NCBI GenBank assembly: GCA_934370925.1
Contig: CAKRNG010000027.1
Span: forward strand, 1 to 23,736
Length of the DNA: 23,736 bases
From: an uncultured Lacticaseibacillus sp.
Lineage (GTDB): Bacteria; Bacillota; Bacilli; Lactobacillales; Lactobacillaceae
Direction of reading: 5' to 3'
Shown: positions 15,160-22,319 of the stretch, one piece after another
Layout of the letters: every line of letters begins with the position of its first letter
Position numbering within the stretch: the first letter of the stretch is position 1
Notes under the pieces: generated by a model
The model's database searches: none
Told to the model about the DNA's origin: nothing
Seen by the model: the letters and a program-made list of their open reading frames with translations, nothing else
Translations under genes and position numbers: made by a program

Positions 15160-15278
15160 GGGTGCGCCATAAGACTATCCCCTCACATACAAAACAGTCC
15201 CGGCAGAAATCCTAAGTTTGGGATTTCCGCTGGGACTGTTTTGTATACCGGGGCCAAACCGTCTTCTGGCGCAGCCTC
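15160..15278 (-). repeat. Hairpin repeat element, copy F (internally deleted)
   Basis: A 119 bp copy lacking about 45 bp of the distal tail between the CCATAAG end and the stem. The 25 bp arms differ from other copies at several paired positions (TACAAAACAGTCCC with GGGACTGTTTTGTA), again keeping pairing, with two wobble or mismatch positions. The GAGGC end is 16 nt after the stop codon at 15295. Unlike copies C and D its flanks are not complementary. Confidence 0.88.
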
Positions 15279-15294
15279 CGTTTGTATAATTTGA

Positions 15295-18153
15295 CTAATC
15301 AGAGATTGAGTCATCCTTTGCAATTAAGTGCTTAACTGCTGGGAACATGAGTGCCAAACTGATGACCGCGATGGCAATCAGGATGACCACGGAGCCGGCC
15401 ACCGTTGCGGAGTTGATTCCGCTCGTGATAGCGTTTCGGAAACCGTTAATTGCGTACGTCATTGGCAAGAACTTCTGCGTAGATTCGTACAGTGGGCTAA
15501 TCGTTTCAGCTGGGAAGAGACCACCTGAACCACTCAGCGTCAGTAAGCCAAGTGCGATGAAGATACCCACACCACCGAATGCCAAGTTCAACATCTGCGT
15601 GAGGTACATAGCAGACAGTGAGAAGAGAATCGTCATGCCGTAGAACTGTGCAACGTGGTCAACTGGTAAACCAACTGCCAGAATCAGCGTTGCTTCAATG
15701 ACTGCCATAGCGAGGGCCACAAGTGTCCCAACCGCCAGTTTTGCCTTCAACCAATCTGCAACCGTCTTGTACCCATCACGACGACGCATTGGGTAGGTGA
15801 AGTTGAAGATGATGATGGCGATGAACAGGGCCAGTGCCAGAACGTATGGTGCCAATGCAGCCCCATAGTTAGGAACGGTTGTCATCTTCTTCTGTACATC
15901 CTTACTTGGTTCAGCAAACATCTTCGCGGTCGCCTTCGTCAGCTTCACGTCGTTGATTTGCTTGTAACCATCCGTCAGACCGGTTGCCAATTGCTTGTCA
16001 CCGCTCTTCAGTCTCTTGGTCCCACTCGTCAACTGATCAGAGTTGTCCGCAAGCTGCTGCGTCCCATCTGCGAGCTGGTTCACACCACTCATAAGGGTTG
16101 GTACCTGTGAGTTGAGTTGGTTCAAGCCATCGGAAAGCTGGGTTGCCCCGTCATCAAGCTGCACAGACCCATCAGAAAGCTGGTTTACACCTGATGCAAG
16201 TGTTGGCACCTGACTATTAAGCTGGTTCAGACCAGTACTCAACTGGCTAGTTCCATCATCAAGTTGTACGGAACCGTCTGCAAGCTGGTTTACACCTGAC
16301 GCAAGCGTTGGCACCTGACTGTTCAACTGATCAAGACCATCATTCAGCTGACCTGACCCATCGAGAAGTTGTGCAATCCCCTTCGAAAGCTTAGGCGCCT
16401 TCTTGTTGAGCGTTGTCAAACCGTCCGTCAAATCCTGAACACCATCTGCAAGTGTCTTCCGACTGTCGTAGAAGGTTTTAAGCCCTTCTTTAATTTGACT
16501 GATGGCGGAATCAAATCCTGGATTGTCCGTCGTTGGCTCTGTTGGCGAAAGCTTTTCATCCATGTAAGCAAAGTTTTCTGAGAACTGGTCTACCGCCGCC
16601 GTTAATCCAAGTGGATCACCTGCAGCGTCAACATCCGTAGTGTTCATGTTGTAAGAAACCAAATTCAACACAGACATCGCAGAAATCCTACTCATGGCTG
16701 CCAATGGATTGTCAGCATCTTTGTTCGTCAATTCTTGTCCATTGTCTAAAACATTTTGGGTTTTCGTCTGAGCAGTTGTAACCTTTGTCCAGCTTTCTTC
16801 AAGCGCTGCTTTTTGATCAGGATCGGTCACTGCAGCAATTGCAGCTTCCATCTTTTCATTCGCACTATCCTGGTTCATCTTAGCACCCTTGACGTTTGCT
16901 TTTAAAAGACCGGTTGCTTGACTGAGTGCTGATACTTGCTTCTGAATTTTATTGTACAGCTTGTCCATTTTTTCATTTGCATAGGAAACGCCCTTCGTCA
17001 AACTCCATTCTTTAATGTTTGAACTGTCGTTGTTTCCAAGTGTTTGCTCCTGAAGTTTAGAAATACCTTCGTAAAGCTGTTCGATACCTTCAACCATAGA
17101 TGGATCACTACCAGAGCCAAAGTTAACGGACTGGTTCAGTTGGTTCATCCCATCTGTCAGCTGCTGCACGCCCGCGGTCAAATCACTATCACCAGTCCCA
17201 TTAATTTCGGAATTGATTTCAGCAAGACCCGCCTTAATCTGGGAGCTACCATCGTCAAGTTGACCAACACCTGAGCTCAACGTTGGAATGTTACTCTGCA
17301 GTTCACTTAAACCACTGCGCAACTGGGAAGTACCGCCCTTAAGCTGCGTACCACCATCTGCCAGCTGCTGTACCCCTGAGCTTAATGTTGGCACGTTGCT
17401 CTGTAGTTGGCCTAAACCATCCCGTAACTGGGAAGTACCACTCTTAAGCTGCGTACCACCATCTGCCAGCTGCTGCACCCCTGAACTCAGTGGCTTAACG
17501 CTGACCTTCATCGTCTGAACCCCATCGTTCACTTGGCCGACACCGACCGTGTACTTGTTCAGACCGTTATCAAGCGTGACCATCCCGTCGCTAATCTGAG
17601 TTGCCCCAGTTGCTGCGGTGCCGATCTGCTTCCCAATGCTGCCAACCTGATCGAACAGGGTGCTTGCAAAGGCGTTCGTTACTGAGGCGCGGATTTGGCT
17701 GTTCAGCTTGTCCGCCCCTACCTGACTCATGACCTCACTGATGTAGTTCAGTGAGCCGTTCGTCTTGTAAGTCAGCTTCATCTGCCTCGGGTGCGTGTTA
17801 AGCACCGTGGCAGCGTTGTGGGAGAAGTTCTTTGGAATCGTAATAACCGTGTAGTACTTGTTCTCCTTCAACCCTTTAGCTGCTTGCTTTGCGCTTACGA
17901 TGTGCCAGCCCAACTGGGTATCCTTGCGCAATTTGGCGACGGTCTGTTCACCAACATTGACTTTCTTGCCCTGCAAGGTGGTTGGGACGTCATTGTTGAC
18001 GACCGCAATTGGCACCTTCCCAGTATTTCCATATGGATCCCAAGCTGAGGTCAGGAAACAAAATGAATAAGCAAATGGAATAAGGATAATTGCCACCAAC
18101 AAGACCATAATCGACTTGCTGTGGAAAATGTTAGCGAATTCCTTCTTGATCAC
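15295..18153 (-). CDS. YhgE/Pip family membrane protein with heptad-repeat domain
   Basis: About 952 residues. One N-terminal helix (about 13-35) is followed by the family motif WDPYGNTGKVPIAVVNND. A long extracellular region comes next, and five or six C-terminal helices after about 765 resemble an ABC-2 type permease. YhgE/Pip proteins serve as phage receptors or infection factors and as secretion-related proteins. The outer region carries XXGXXQL heptads in two arrays, about 220-313 and 586-712, each built of 35-residue units of five heptads that begin NSQVPTL or QSNVPTL. Start: GTG at 18151-18153, 12 nt after AAGGAG, giving MIKKEFANIF; an in-frame TTG at 18165 abuts AAGGAG with no spacing. 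The start is therefore uncertain by four codons. Confidence 0.92.
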   Translation of the reverse strand: MIKKEFANIFHSKSIMVLLVAIILIPFAYSFCFLTSAWDPYGNTGKVPIAVVNNDVPTTLQGKKVNVGEQTVAKLRKDTQLGWHIVSAKQAAKGLKENKYYTVITIPKNFSHNAATVLNTHPRQMKLTYKTNGSLNYISEVMSQVGADKLNSQIRASVTNAFASTLFDQVGSIGKQIGTAATGATQISDGMVTLDNGLNKYTVGVGQVNDGVQTMKVSVKPLSSGVQQLADGGTQLKSGTSQLRDGLGQLQSNVPTLSSGVQQLADGGTQLKGGTSQLRSGLSELQSNIPTLSSGVGQLDDGSSQIKAGLAEINSEINGTGDSDLTAGVQQLTDGMNQLNQSVNFGSGSDPSMVEGIEQLYEGISKLQEQTLGNNDSSNIKEWSLTKGVSYANEKMDKLYNKIQKQVSALSQATGLLKANVKGAKMNQDSANEKMEAAIAAVTDPDQKAALEESWTKVTTAQTKTQNVLDNGQELTNKDADNPLAAMSRISAMSVLNLVSYNMNTTDVDAAGDPLGLTAAVDQFSENFAYMDEKLSPTEPTTDNPGFDSAISQIKEGLKTFYDSRKTLADGVQDLTDGLTTLNKKAPKLSKGIAQLLDGSGQLNDGLDQLNSQVPTLASGVNQLADGSVQLDDGTSQLSTGLNQLNSQVPTLASGVNQLSDGSVQLDDGATQLSDGLNQLNSQVPTLMSGVNQLADGTQQLADNSDQLTSGTKRLKSGDKQLATGLTDGYKQINDVKLTKATAKMFAEPSKDVQKKMTTVPNYGAALAPYVLALALFIAIIIFNFTYPMRRRDGYKTVADWLKAKLAVGTLVALAMAVIEATLILAVGLPVDHVAQFYGMTILFSLSAMYLTQMLNLAFGGVGIFIALGLLTLSGSGGLFPAETISPLYESTQKFLPMTYAINGFRNAITSGINSATVAGSVVILIAIAVISLALMFPAVKHLIAKDDSISD

Positions 18154-18188
18154 GAACAGTTTCAACTCCTTCTACATTCTCGCCTCGT

Positions 18189-18202
18189 GTTACATCTGTA
18201 AC
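18189..18202. promoter_or_regulatory. Palindrome GTTACA-TC-TGTAAC upstream of the YhgE gene
   Basis: A perfect 6+6 bp inverted repeat about 40 nt upstream of the start. A related half-site, TGTTACA, lies in the loop of the hairpin at 18238-18275. It could be an operator, since YhgE genes are often under a TetR-type regulator, but no regulator gene is present here. Confidence 0.4.
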
Positions 18203-18237
18203 GCGGGCCCCACGCATAAAAATGACAACCAGCGTGA

Positions 18238-18307
18238 CGTTTGGGGATTACCCAGATGTTACAAATCCCCAAACGACGGCATTTGTTTAAAAAACCACAA
18301 CAAATGC
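18238..18307 (-). promoter_or_regulatory. Two-hairpin leader of the YhgE gene
   Basis: Two perfect hairpins lie between the candidate promoter and the gene. GCATTTGTT pairs with AACAAATGC (18279-18307, 9 bp, loop rich in T on the minus strand), and CGTTTGGGGATT pairs with AATCCCCAAACG (18238-18275, 12 bp, 14 nt loop). The second is followed by a T-run only after about 15 nt. They may protect the mRNA or attenuate it. The gene-free stretch 18154-18567 otherwise holds the promoter candidate and the variant element; no gene is evident. Confidence 0.5.
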
Positions 18308-18308
18308 T

Positions 18309-18336
18309 TAAATACTTCATGCGGTGTAGTTTACAA
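18309..18336 (-). promoter_or_regulatory. Candidate promoter of the YhgE gene
   Basis: Minus-strand TTGTAA (18331-18336) and TATTTA (18309-18314), 16 nt apart. Transcription would start at about the first leader hairpin, giving a leader near 150 nt. Confidence 0.4.
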
Positions 18337-18456
18337 GTTGTTGGCGCGTTTGAATACGATACTCGTGTAACGCAACGTGTCGGCTCCCGCTGTAAAAAAG
18401 AAAACACGCGGTGGTATATCGCGCTATTTTTCGTCGTGCGCCTGAGACCGCGCCCT

Positions 18457-18555
18457 TAAATTAAAAGTAGCGTCCGCATAAATCCTAGGTTCAGAATTTA
18501 TACGGACGCTACTTTATGCGCCGAGACCAAACCAGTTTCTAACGTGGTCTCTGCC
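18457..18555 (-). terminator. Diverged hairpin element acting as terminator (copy H)
   Basis: On the minus strand GAGACCACGTTAGAAACTGG then TTTGGTCTCGG aligns base for base with the GAGGCTGCGCCAGAAGACGG then TTTGGCCCCGG end of the main element. It is followed by a stem of about 19 bp (AAGTAGCGTCCGTATAAAT with ATTTATGCGGACGCTACTT) of quite different sequence, whose loop keeps the AACCTAGG-like core. TTTTAATTT follows, making a good intrinsic terminator 13-17 nt after the stop codon of the 18568 gene. Confidence 0.7.
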
Positions 18556-18567
18556 GTTTCTTGTCAT

Positions 18568-18795
18568 TTATTTGAATCGCTTTGGTCGTGTCGCCTGACC
18601 TGCCGCACGCATTTGTGGCCGTGGCCGCCCTGGACGGGGAACTGCCTGGCTAGGTGTCGGTGCAGGCACAACGGGCGCATCGGGACCCGGTGCCACCTTC
18701 TTATCCGTAACGGTTAGCTTAATTGAAACGTGTTGTGCAAGATAAGCAACGGCAACCCCCGCCGTAAACGCAACAAGTGCGGTCTTCTTTGACAT
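18568..18795 (-). CDS. Small membrane-anchored Pro/Ala-rich protein
   Basis: 75 residues from the ATG at 18793-18795, 9 nt after GGAG; in-frame TTG and ATG codons up to 18810 are closer to or overlap that site and cannot be fully excluded. The N-terminus (MSKKTALVAFTAGVAVAYLA) is a signal anchor or uncleaved helix. The rest is low complexity, rich in Pro, Ala and Val, then strongly basic (RPGRPRPQMRAAGQ to RPKRFK). No family recognised. A TATAAT lies just upstream of the ribosome site, and the terminator-like copy H follows, so it appears to be a single-gene unit. Confidence 0.7.
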   Translation of the reverse strand: MSKKTALVAFTAGVAVAYLAQHVSIKLTVTDKKVAPGPDAPVVPAPTPSQAVPRPGRPRPQMRAAGQATRPKRFK

Positions 18796-18841
18796 CAAGG
18801 TCATCTCCAAATTATATGATGAGGCAAGTGTATCATAACAC

Positions 18842-18881
18842 GGGCGTAGTGACCCGGGATAAGATGAGGATTAACGTGAAA
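18842..18881. repeat. 40 bp direct repeat, left copy
   Basis: GGGCGTAGTGACCCGGGATA then AGATGAGGATTAACGTGAAA recurs at 19093-19132 with about five differences. The two copies bracket hairpin element G. The 347 bp between 18796 and 19142 contains these repeats and the element, and no gene. Confidence 0.75.
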
Positions 18882-18882
18882 A

Positions 18883-19043
18883 GAGGCTGCGCCAGAAGAC
18901 GGTTTGGCCTCGGTATACAAAGCAGGCCCGGTGGAAATCCCGAACTTAGGATTTCTACCGGGCCTGTTTTGTATGCTAGGGGCAGTCTTCTGGCGCGCGA
19001 CTGGATGTAACGTTCGTATACTTTGGACTTATGGCGCACCCAC
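18883..19043 (+). repeat. Hairpin repeat element, copy G (full length)
   Basis: A 160 bp copy with GAGGC at 18883 and the GCGCACCCAC end at 19034-19043. It is the one copy whose GAGGC end does not follow a stop codon; instead its other end faces the argD stop at 19143. A stem position altered on one side (AAAGC against GTTTT) is a G-U pair in plus-strand RNA. Flanking AAAA and TTTTT extend the base. Confidence 0.9.
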
Positions 19044-19062
19044 TTTTTGGGTTAACCGGAAT

Positions 19063-19090
19063 CTTCTGGGTCACGGAGCCCGACTATGAA
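19063..19090 (+). repeat. Fragment of the long-form element tail
   Basis: CTTCTGGGTCACGGAGCCCG ACTATG resembles CTTCTGGGGCACGCAGCTCG ACTAAG of copy D and the right-edge repeat. Divergent, so the identification is moderate. Confidence 0.45.
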
Positions 19091-19092
19091 CA

Positions 19093-19132
19093 GGGCGTAG
19101 TAACCCGGGAGAAGGTGAGGATTGACGCGAAA
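19093..19132. repeat. 40 bp direct repeat, right copy
   Basis: GGGCGTAGTAACCCGGGAGA then AGGTGAGGATTGACGCGAAA, partner of 18842-18881. It lies just downstream of the argD stop codon. Confidence 0.75.
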
Positions 19133-19142
19133 GCGACAGAAC

Positions 19143-20291
19143 CTAAAACTGCGCCAAGACCTCATGAATCACATCGAGTGCGTTAAGCAAGGCGTCCGTT
19201 TCAATAATGAGTGGCGGCAACAAGCGCAACGTGTTGCCTTCCGCCGTCAACGTCAGCACACCGACTTCGTGTAGCTTTGCCGCAACGTCCGCAACCGGCA
19301 CCGTCTCTGCCAGCTGCACGCCAATCATCAACCCTTTTCCACGAACCGCCACAACTGCTGGCAGTTCAGTCCAGTCTGCCATGGCCGTCATCGCCGCCTG
19401 CCCTTTTTCCTGCACCTGCACCAGTAAGTCTGGCGTCAAGGCATCTAGGGTCGCGCTGGCGCTGGCCATGACCACCGGATTGCCACCAAATGTTGTTCCG
19501 TGTGCACCGTACGGGAAGGCGGTACTCAGTGTTGCCTTGCCAATCATGGCGCCAACCGGTAAACCACTCCCCAGTCCCTTGGCGCTCGTGATGATGTCCG
19601 GCTCGATGCCGTACGCTTGGAATGCGAACAGGTGACCCGTACGTCCCATCCCCGTCTGCACCTCATCCACGATGACCAAAACACCAAGTTGCTGTGCCTT
19701 GGCCACAAGCGCCTGGAGCCAGGAAATTTCAGCGGGCTGCACGCCGCCTTCACCCTGTACAACTTCAATGATGAGCGCCGCAAATGTGTCGTCGAGTAAA
19801 TCGAGGGCTGATGCCTCGTTGAACGTGGCCGTCACCACATCATGCGTATCCACCCCAAACCCCTTCTGAATGGCGGGCAGGGGCGTCACGGTGAGTGAAC
19901 CGTACGTCCGGCCGTGGAATCCGCGGGCAAAATTCATGATTTTCGTTTTGCCCGTATACCGACGTGCAAGCTTCAAAGCCGCTTCGTTCGCCTCCGTCCC
20001 TGAATTGCCGAAGAAGACGAGATAATCATCCGGAAGCCCTAACCCCGCGACCAACTTCGCCGCCACGGTCTCCGCCAAGGGTGCTTGATACAAGTTTGAG
20101 GTGTGCCAAATATGTTGAAGCTGATCGGTCACGGCCTGCTGAACGGGGGGATAATGGTAGCCCAGATTGCAAACCCCAATCCCACTCGTCAGATCTGTAT
20201 ATGTTTTGCCATTATCATCCGTTAATTGCCAACCATTCCCATCAACAAGGGCGAATGGCCAACGTTTATATGTGCTGAACAGTTTCGTCAT
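19143..20291 (-). CDS. argD: Acetylornithine aminotransferase
   Basis: 382 residues, class III PLP aminotransferase. It converts N-acetylglutamate semialdehyde to N-acetylornithine using glutamate. The PLP lysine is Lys238 in ITSAKGLGSGLPVGAM. Asp209 in VIVDEVQTGMGRTG holds the pyridine nitrogen, and FFGNSGTEANEAALKLAR (93-110) and FHGRTYGSL bind the phosphate. Length and motifs favour ArgD over ornithine or GABA aminotransferase, and the operon settles it. Start ATG with GAGG 7-8 nt upstream, 35 bp after argB. It is the last gene of the operon within the window; argF is not seen downstream. Confidence 0.95.
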   Translation of the reverse strand: MTKLFSTYKRWPFALVDGNGWQLTDDNGKTYTDLTSGIGVCNLGYHYPPVQQAVTDQLQHIWHTSNLYQAPLAETVAAKLVAGLGLPDDYLVFFGNSGTEANEAALKLARRYTGKTKIMNFARGFHGRTYGSLTVTPLPAIQKGFGVDTHDVVTATFNEASALDLLDDTFAALIIEVVQGEGGVQPAEISWLQALVAKAQQLGVLVIVDEVQTGMGRTGHLFAFQAYGIEPDIITSAKGLGSGLPVGAMIGKATLSTAFPYGAHGTTFGGNPVVMASASATLDALTPDLLVQVQEKGQAAMTAMADWTELPAVVAVRGKGLMIGVQLAETVPVADVAAKLHEVGVLTLTAEGNTLRLLPPLIIETDALLNALDVIHEVLAQF

Positions 20292-20326
20292 GTTATTTCC
20301 TCATGTTTTTTCTATAGTAAGTGGCT

Positions 20327-21049
20327 TTACCCCTGCAACTGGGTGCCCGCACCGTACAGCGCGCCAATTGTGACCTTCGTCCCCGACGCAGCCACCGCCA
20401 AGCCCGCGCGCAACTTGACGCTCATGCCACCCTGAATGATGTGCGTTGCGGTGAGTGCCTGCATCTTCATCGGCGTCAGTTCTGTGACGACTTCACCGTG
20501 CCCATCGAGAACACCGGGGACATCCGTCACGAAATGTAGCTGCGCAACGCCAAGCGCGTGCGCAAGCGCCATGGCCACATCGTCCGCATTCACGTTCAGG
20601 AGTTGTCCTTCCGCATCCGGCACGAGTGGTCCAATCAGGAGGGCGCCCGTCGCACATAACTGCTGTTCAAGCACCGCCACATCAATCTGTGCGACTTCAC
20701 CAACCAGCCCGTACTTCGCTTCATTCAATAAGTGTGCCGTCAGCCCCTGCGCCAAAATGATTGGGTGGATTTCTGCTGTGGCCAATTGTTCACACACGTG
20801 TGGCTGCACTTGCTGGGTAATTATTTCCCGGGCAATATGCAAAACTTCTGGGGGCGTCACACGCAGCCCGTCCACACGTGTCGTCGTAATTCCTGCAGCT
20901 GCGACGGCATTCGTAATGTCGGAACCCGCGCCGTGCACAATGATTAGTTGGTGGTGTCGCGCAAGTGCTCCGAGTTGCCAGAGTAGCGACTGTGGCATTT
21001 TCCGCGCCATATCCCCACCGATTTTGATCAAAATCACGTTACTTAACAT
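20327..21049 (-). CDS. argB: Acetylglutamate kinase
   Basis: 240 residues from the ATG at 21047-21049, chosen because GAGGGGGG lies 8 nt upstream; an earlier in-frame ATG at 21067 precedes that site and has none. The enzyme phosphorylates N-acetylglutamate with ATP and is the usual point of control in the pathway. Motifs: KIGGD near residues 8-12, IIVHGAGSDIT near 36-46, and NVNADDVAMALA. The family usually has HGGG; here it is HGAG, and GGD replaces the more common GGS/GGN. It is short and lacks the N-terminal helix of hexameric arginine-sensitive enzymes, so it is probably dimeric and perhaps not arginine-inhibited (inference). Confidence 0.93.
   Translation of the reverse strand: MLSNVILIKIGGDMARKMPQSLLWQLGALARHHQLIIVHGAGSDITNAVAAAGITTTRVDGLRVTPPEVLHIAREIITQQVQPHVCEQLATAEIHPIILAQGLTAHLLNEAKYGLVGEVAQIDVAVLEQQLCATGALLIGPLVPDAEGQLLNVNADDVAMALAHALGVAQLHFVTDVPGVLDGHGEVVTELTPMKMQALTATHIIQGGMSVKLRAGLAVAASGTKVTIGALYGAGTQLQG
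20824..20837. promoter_or_regulatory. Candidate Noc-binding site (NBS) inside argB
   Basis: ATTTCCCGGGCAAT differs at one position from the Bacillus NBS palindrome ATTTCCCGGGAAAT. It falls within codons for AREII. Noc is encoded about 16 kb away in this window. A coincidental match inside a coding sequence is possible. Confidence 0.35.
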
Positions 21050-21078
21050 GGTGTTCGCCCCCCTCATCGAAAAACGAA

Positions 21079-22275
21079 TTAACTGGTGTATGCCGAATTA
21101 ATGTGGACATATTCGTACGTCAGATCTGCACCCCACGCCTGCCCTTGTGCATCGCCCACGCCAAGGTCTATGGTCATCACGATTGTCTTCGGACTCATGG
21201 CCTGCTGCACGAGTGGTGGATTCAACGTGGTCGCCACGCCGTTCTCAACCATGTGCACGCCATTGATGGCAACACTGAGTTGCGCGGCATCCAACGTTAC
21301 GTTCGTGTTCCCCAGTGCATCAATGATTCGGCCCCAGTTTGGATCTTGCCCGAACATCGCTGCCTTCACCAGATTGGACCCAATGACCGCTTTGGCTGCC
21401 ATTCGCGCGTCACTAGCTGTTGCGGCACCCGTCACGTTCGCTTCTAGAAACTTAGTGGCACCCTCACCGTCACCCGCGATTGCTTGTGCCATCGCCTGCA
21501 TGACCTGGTGTAGTGCGTCGTTGAAAATGTCTAAATTGGCGCCGCTGGTCACCGCGGGCGCACCTGATTCACCATTTGCCAGCACGATGACCATGTCGTT
21601 GGTACTTGTATCGCCGTCCACCGTGATTTGGTTGAATGTCGTATCCACGTGTGCACTCAAGGCTGCCTGGAGTTGATCACCCCCAATTGCCGCATCCATG
21701 GTGATGAAGCACAGCATGGTGCCCATGTTGGGGTGGATCATCCCCGATCCTTTTGCCACGCCGCTCATCGTGCAGACGGTCCCGCCGATTTCGAACTGCA
21801 CGCTCACCGTCTTCGTGTGCGTGTCGGTCGTGAGGATGGCTTCTTCAAACGCCTCGGTGCCTTTGAGTTGCAGCGCCTGAATTCCCACCGTCATTTTGTC
21901 CATCGCCAGCTGATGCCCAATAATCCCCGTCGACGCAACGCCCACGAGGTTCGCATCAATCCCCAGCTTTGTCGCAACCAGTTGCTGCGTGGCCGCGGCG
22001 TTCGCATCTCCCTGTGCGCCGGTAAAGGAATTCGCGTTCGCAGAGTTTGCAAGCACCGCCTGCAACTGGTGCCCCGCATTAATCGTCGCCTTCGTCAGTT
22101 GCACGGGCGCTGCCTGAAACTGATTGCGCGTGTACACACCTGCTGCGCTCGCCGGTACACGCGATACAATCCAGCCTAAGTCAGGTTTCGTTGGGTTATG
22201 GCGGAGCTGGGCGTGCACCGCGCTCGCGTTAAACCCTATTGGCCACGTAAATGGAATCTTGGTCACTACCATCAT
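21079..22275 (-). CDS. argJ: Bifunctional ornithine acetyltransferase / N-acetylglutamate synthase
   Basis: 398 residues. It moves the acetyl group from N-acetylornithine to glutamate, closing the cyclic pathway, and may also use acetyl-CoA. The proenzyme cleaves itself before the nucleophilic threonine: KGSGMIHPNMGTMLCF at 175-190 places it at Thr186. The residue before it is Gly here, where Ala is usual (MATML). The oxyanion-hole motif ASTGIIG is at 114-120. Start ATG with AAGGAG 9 nt upstream, 44 bp after argC. The argB start lies 29 bp after its stop. Confidence 0.95.
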   Translation of the reverse strand: MMVVTKIPFTWPIGFNASAVHAQLRHNPTKPDLGWIVSRVPASAAGVYTRNQFQAAPVQLTKATINAGHQLQAVLANSANANSFTGAQGDANAAATQQLVATKLGIDANLVGVASTGIIGHQLAMDKMTVGIQALQLKGTEAFEEAILTTDTHTKTVSVQFEIGGTVCTMSGVAKGSGMIHPNMGTMLCFITMDAAIGGDQLQAALSAHVDTTFNQITVDGDTSTNDMVIVLANGESGAPAVTSGANLDIFNDALHQVMQAMAQAIAGDGEGATKFLEANVTGAATASDARMAAKAVIGSNLVKAAMFGQDPNWGRIIDALGNTNVTLDAAQLSVAINGVHMVENGVATTLNPPLVQQAMSPKTIVMTIDLGVGDAQGQAWGADLTYEYVHINSAYTS

Positions 22276-22319
22276 GCATTCAATCTCCTTTTTCCTTCAT
22301 CGCGTGAAAATTCCGCACG

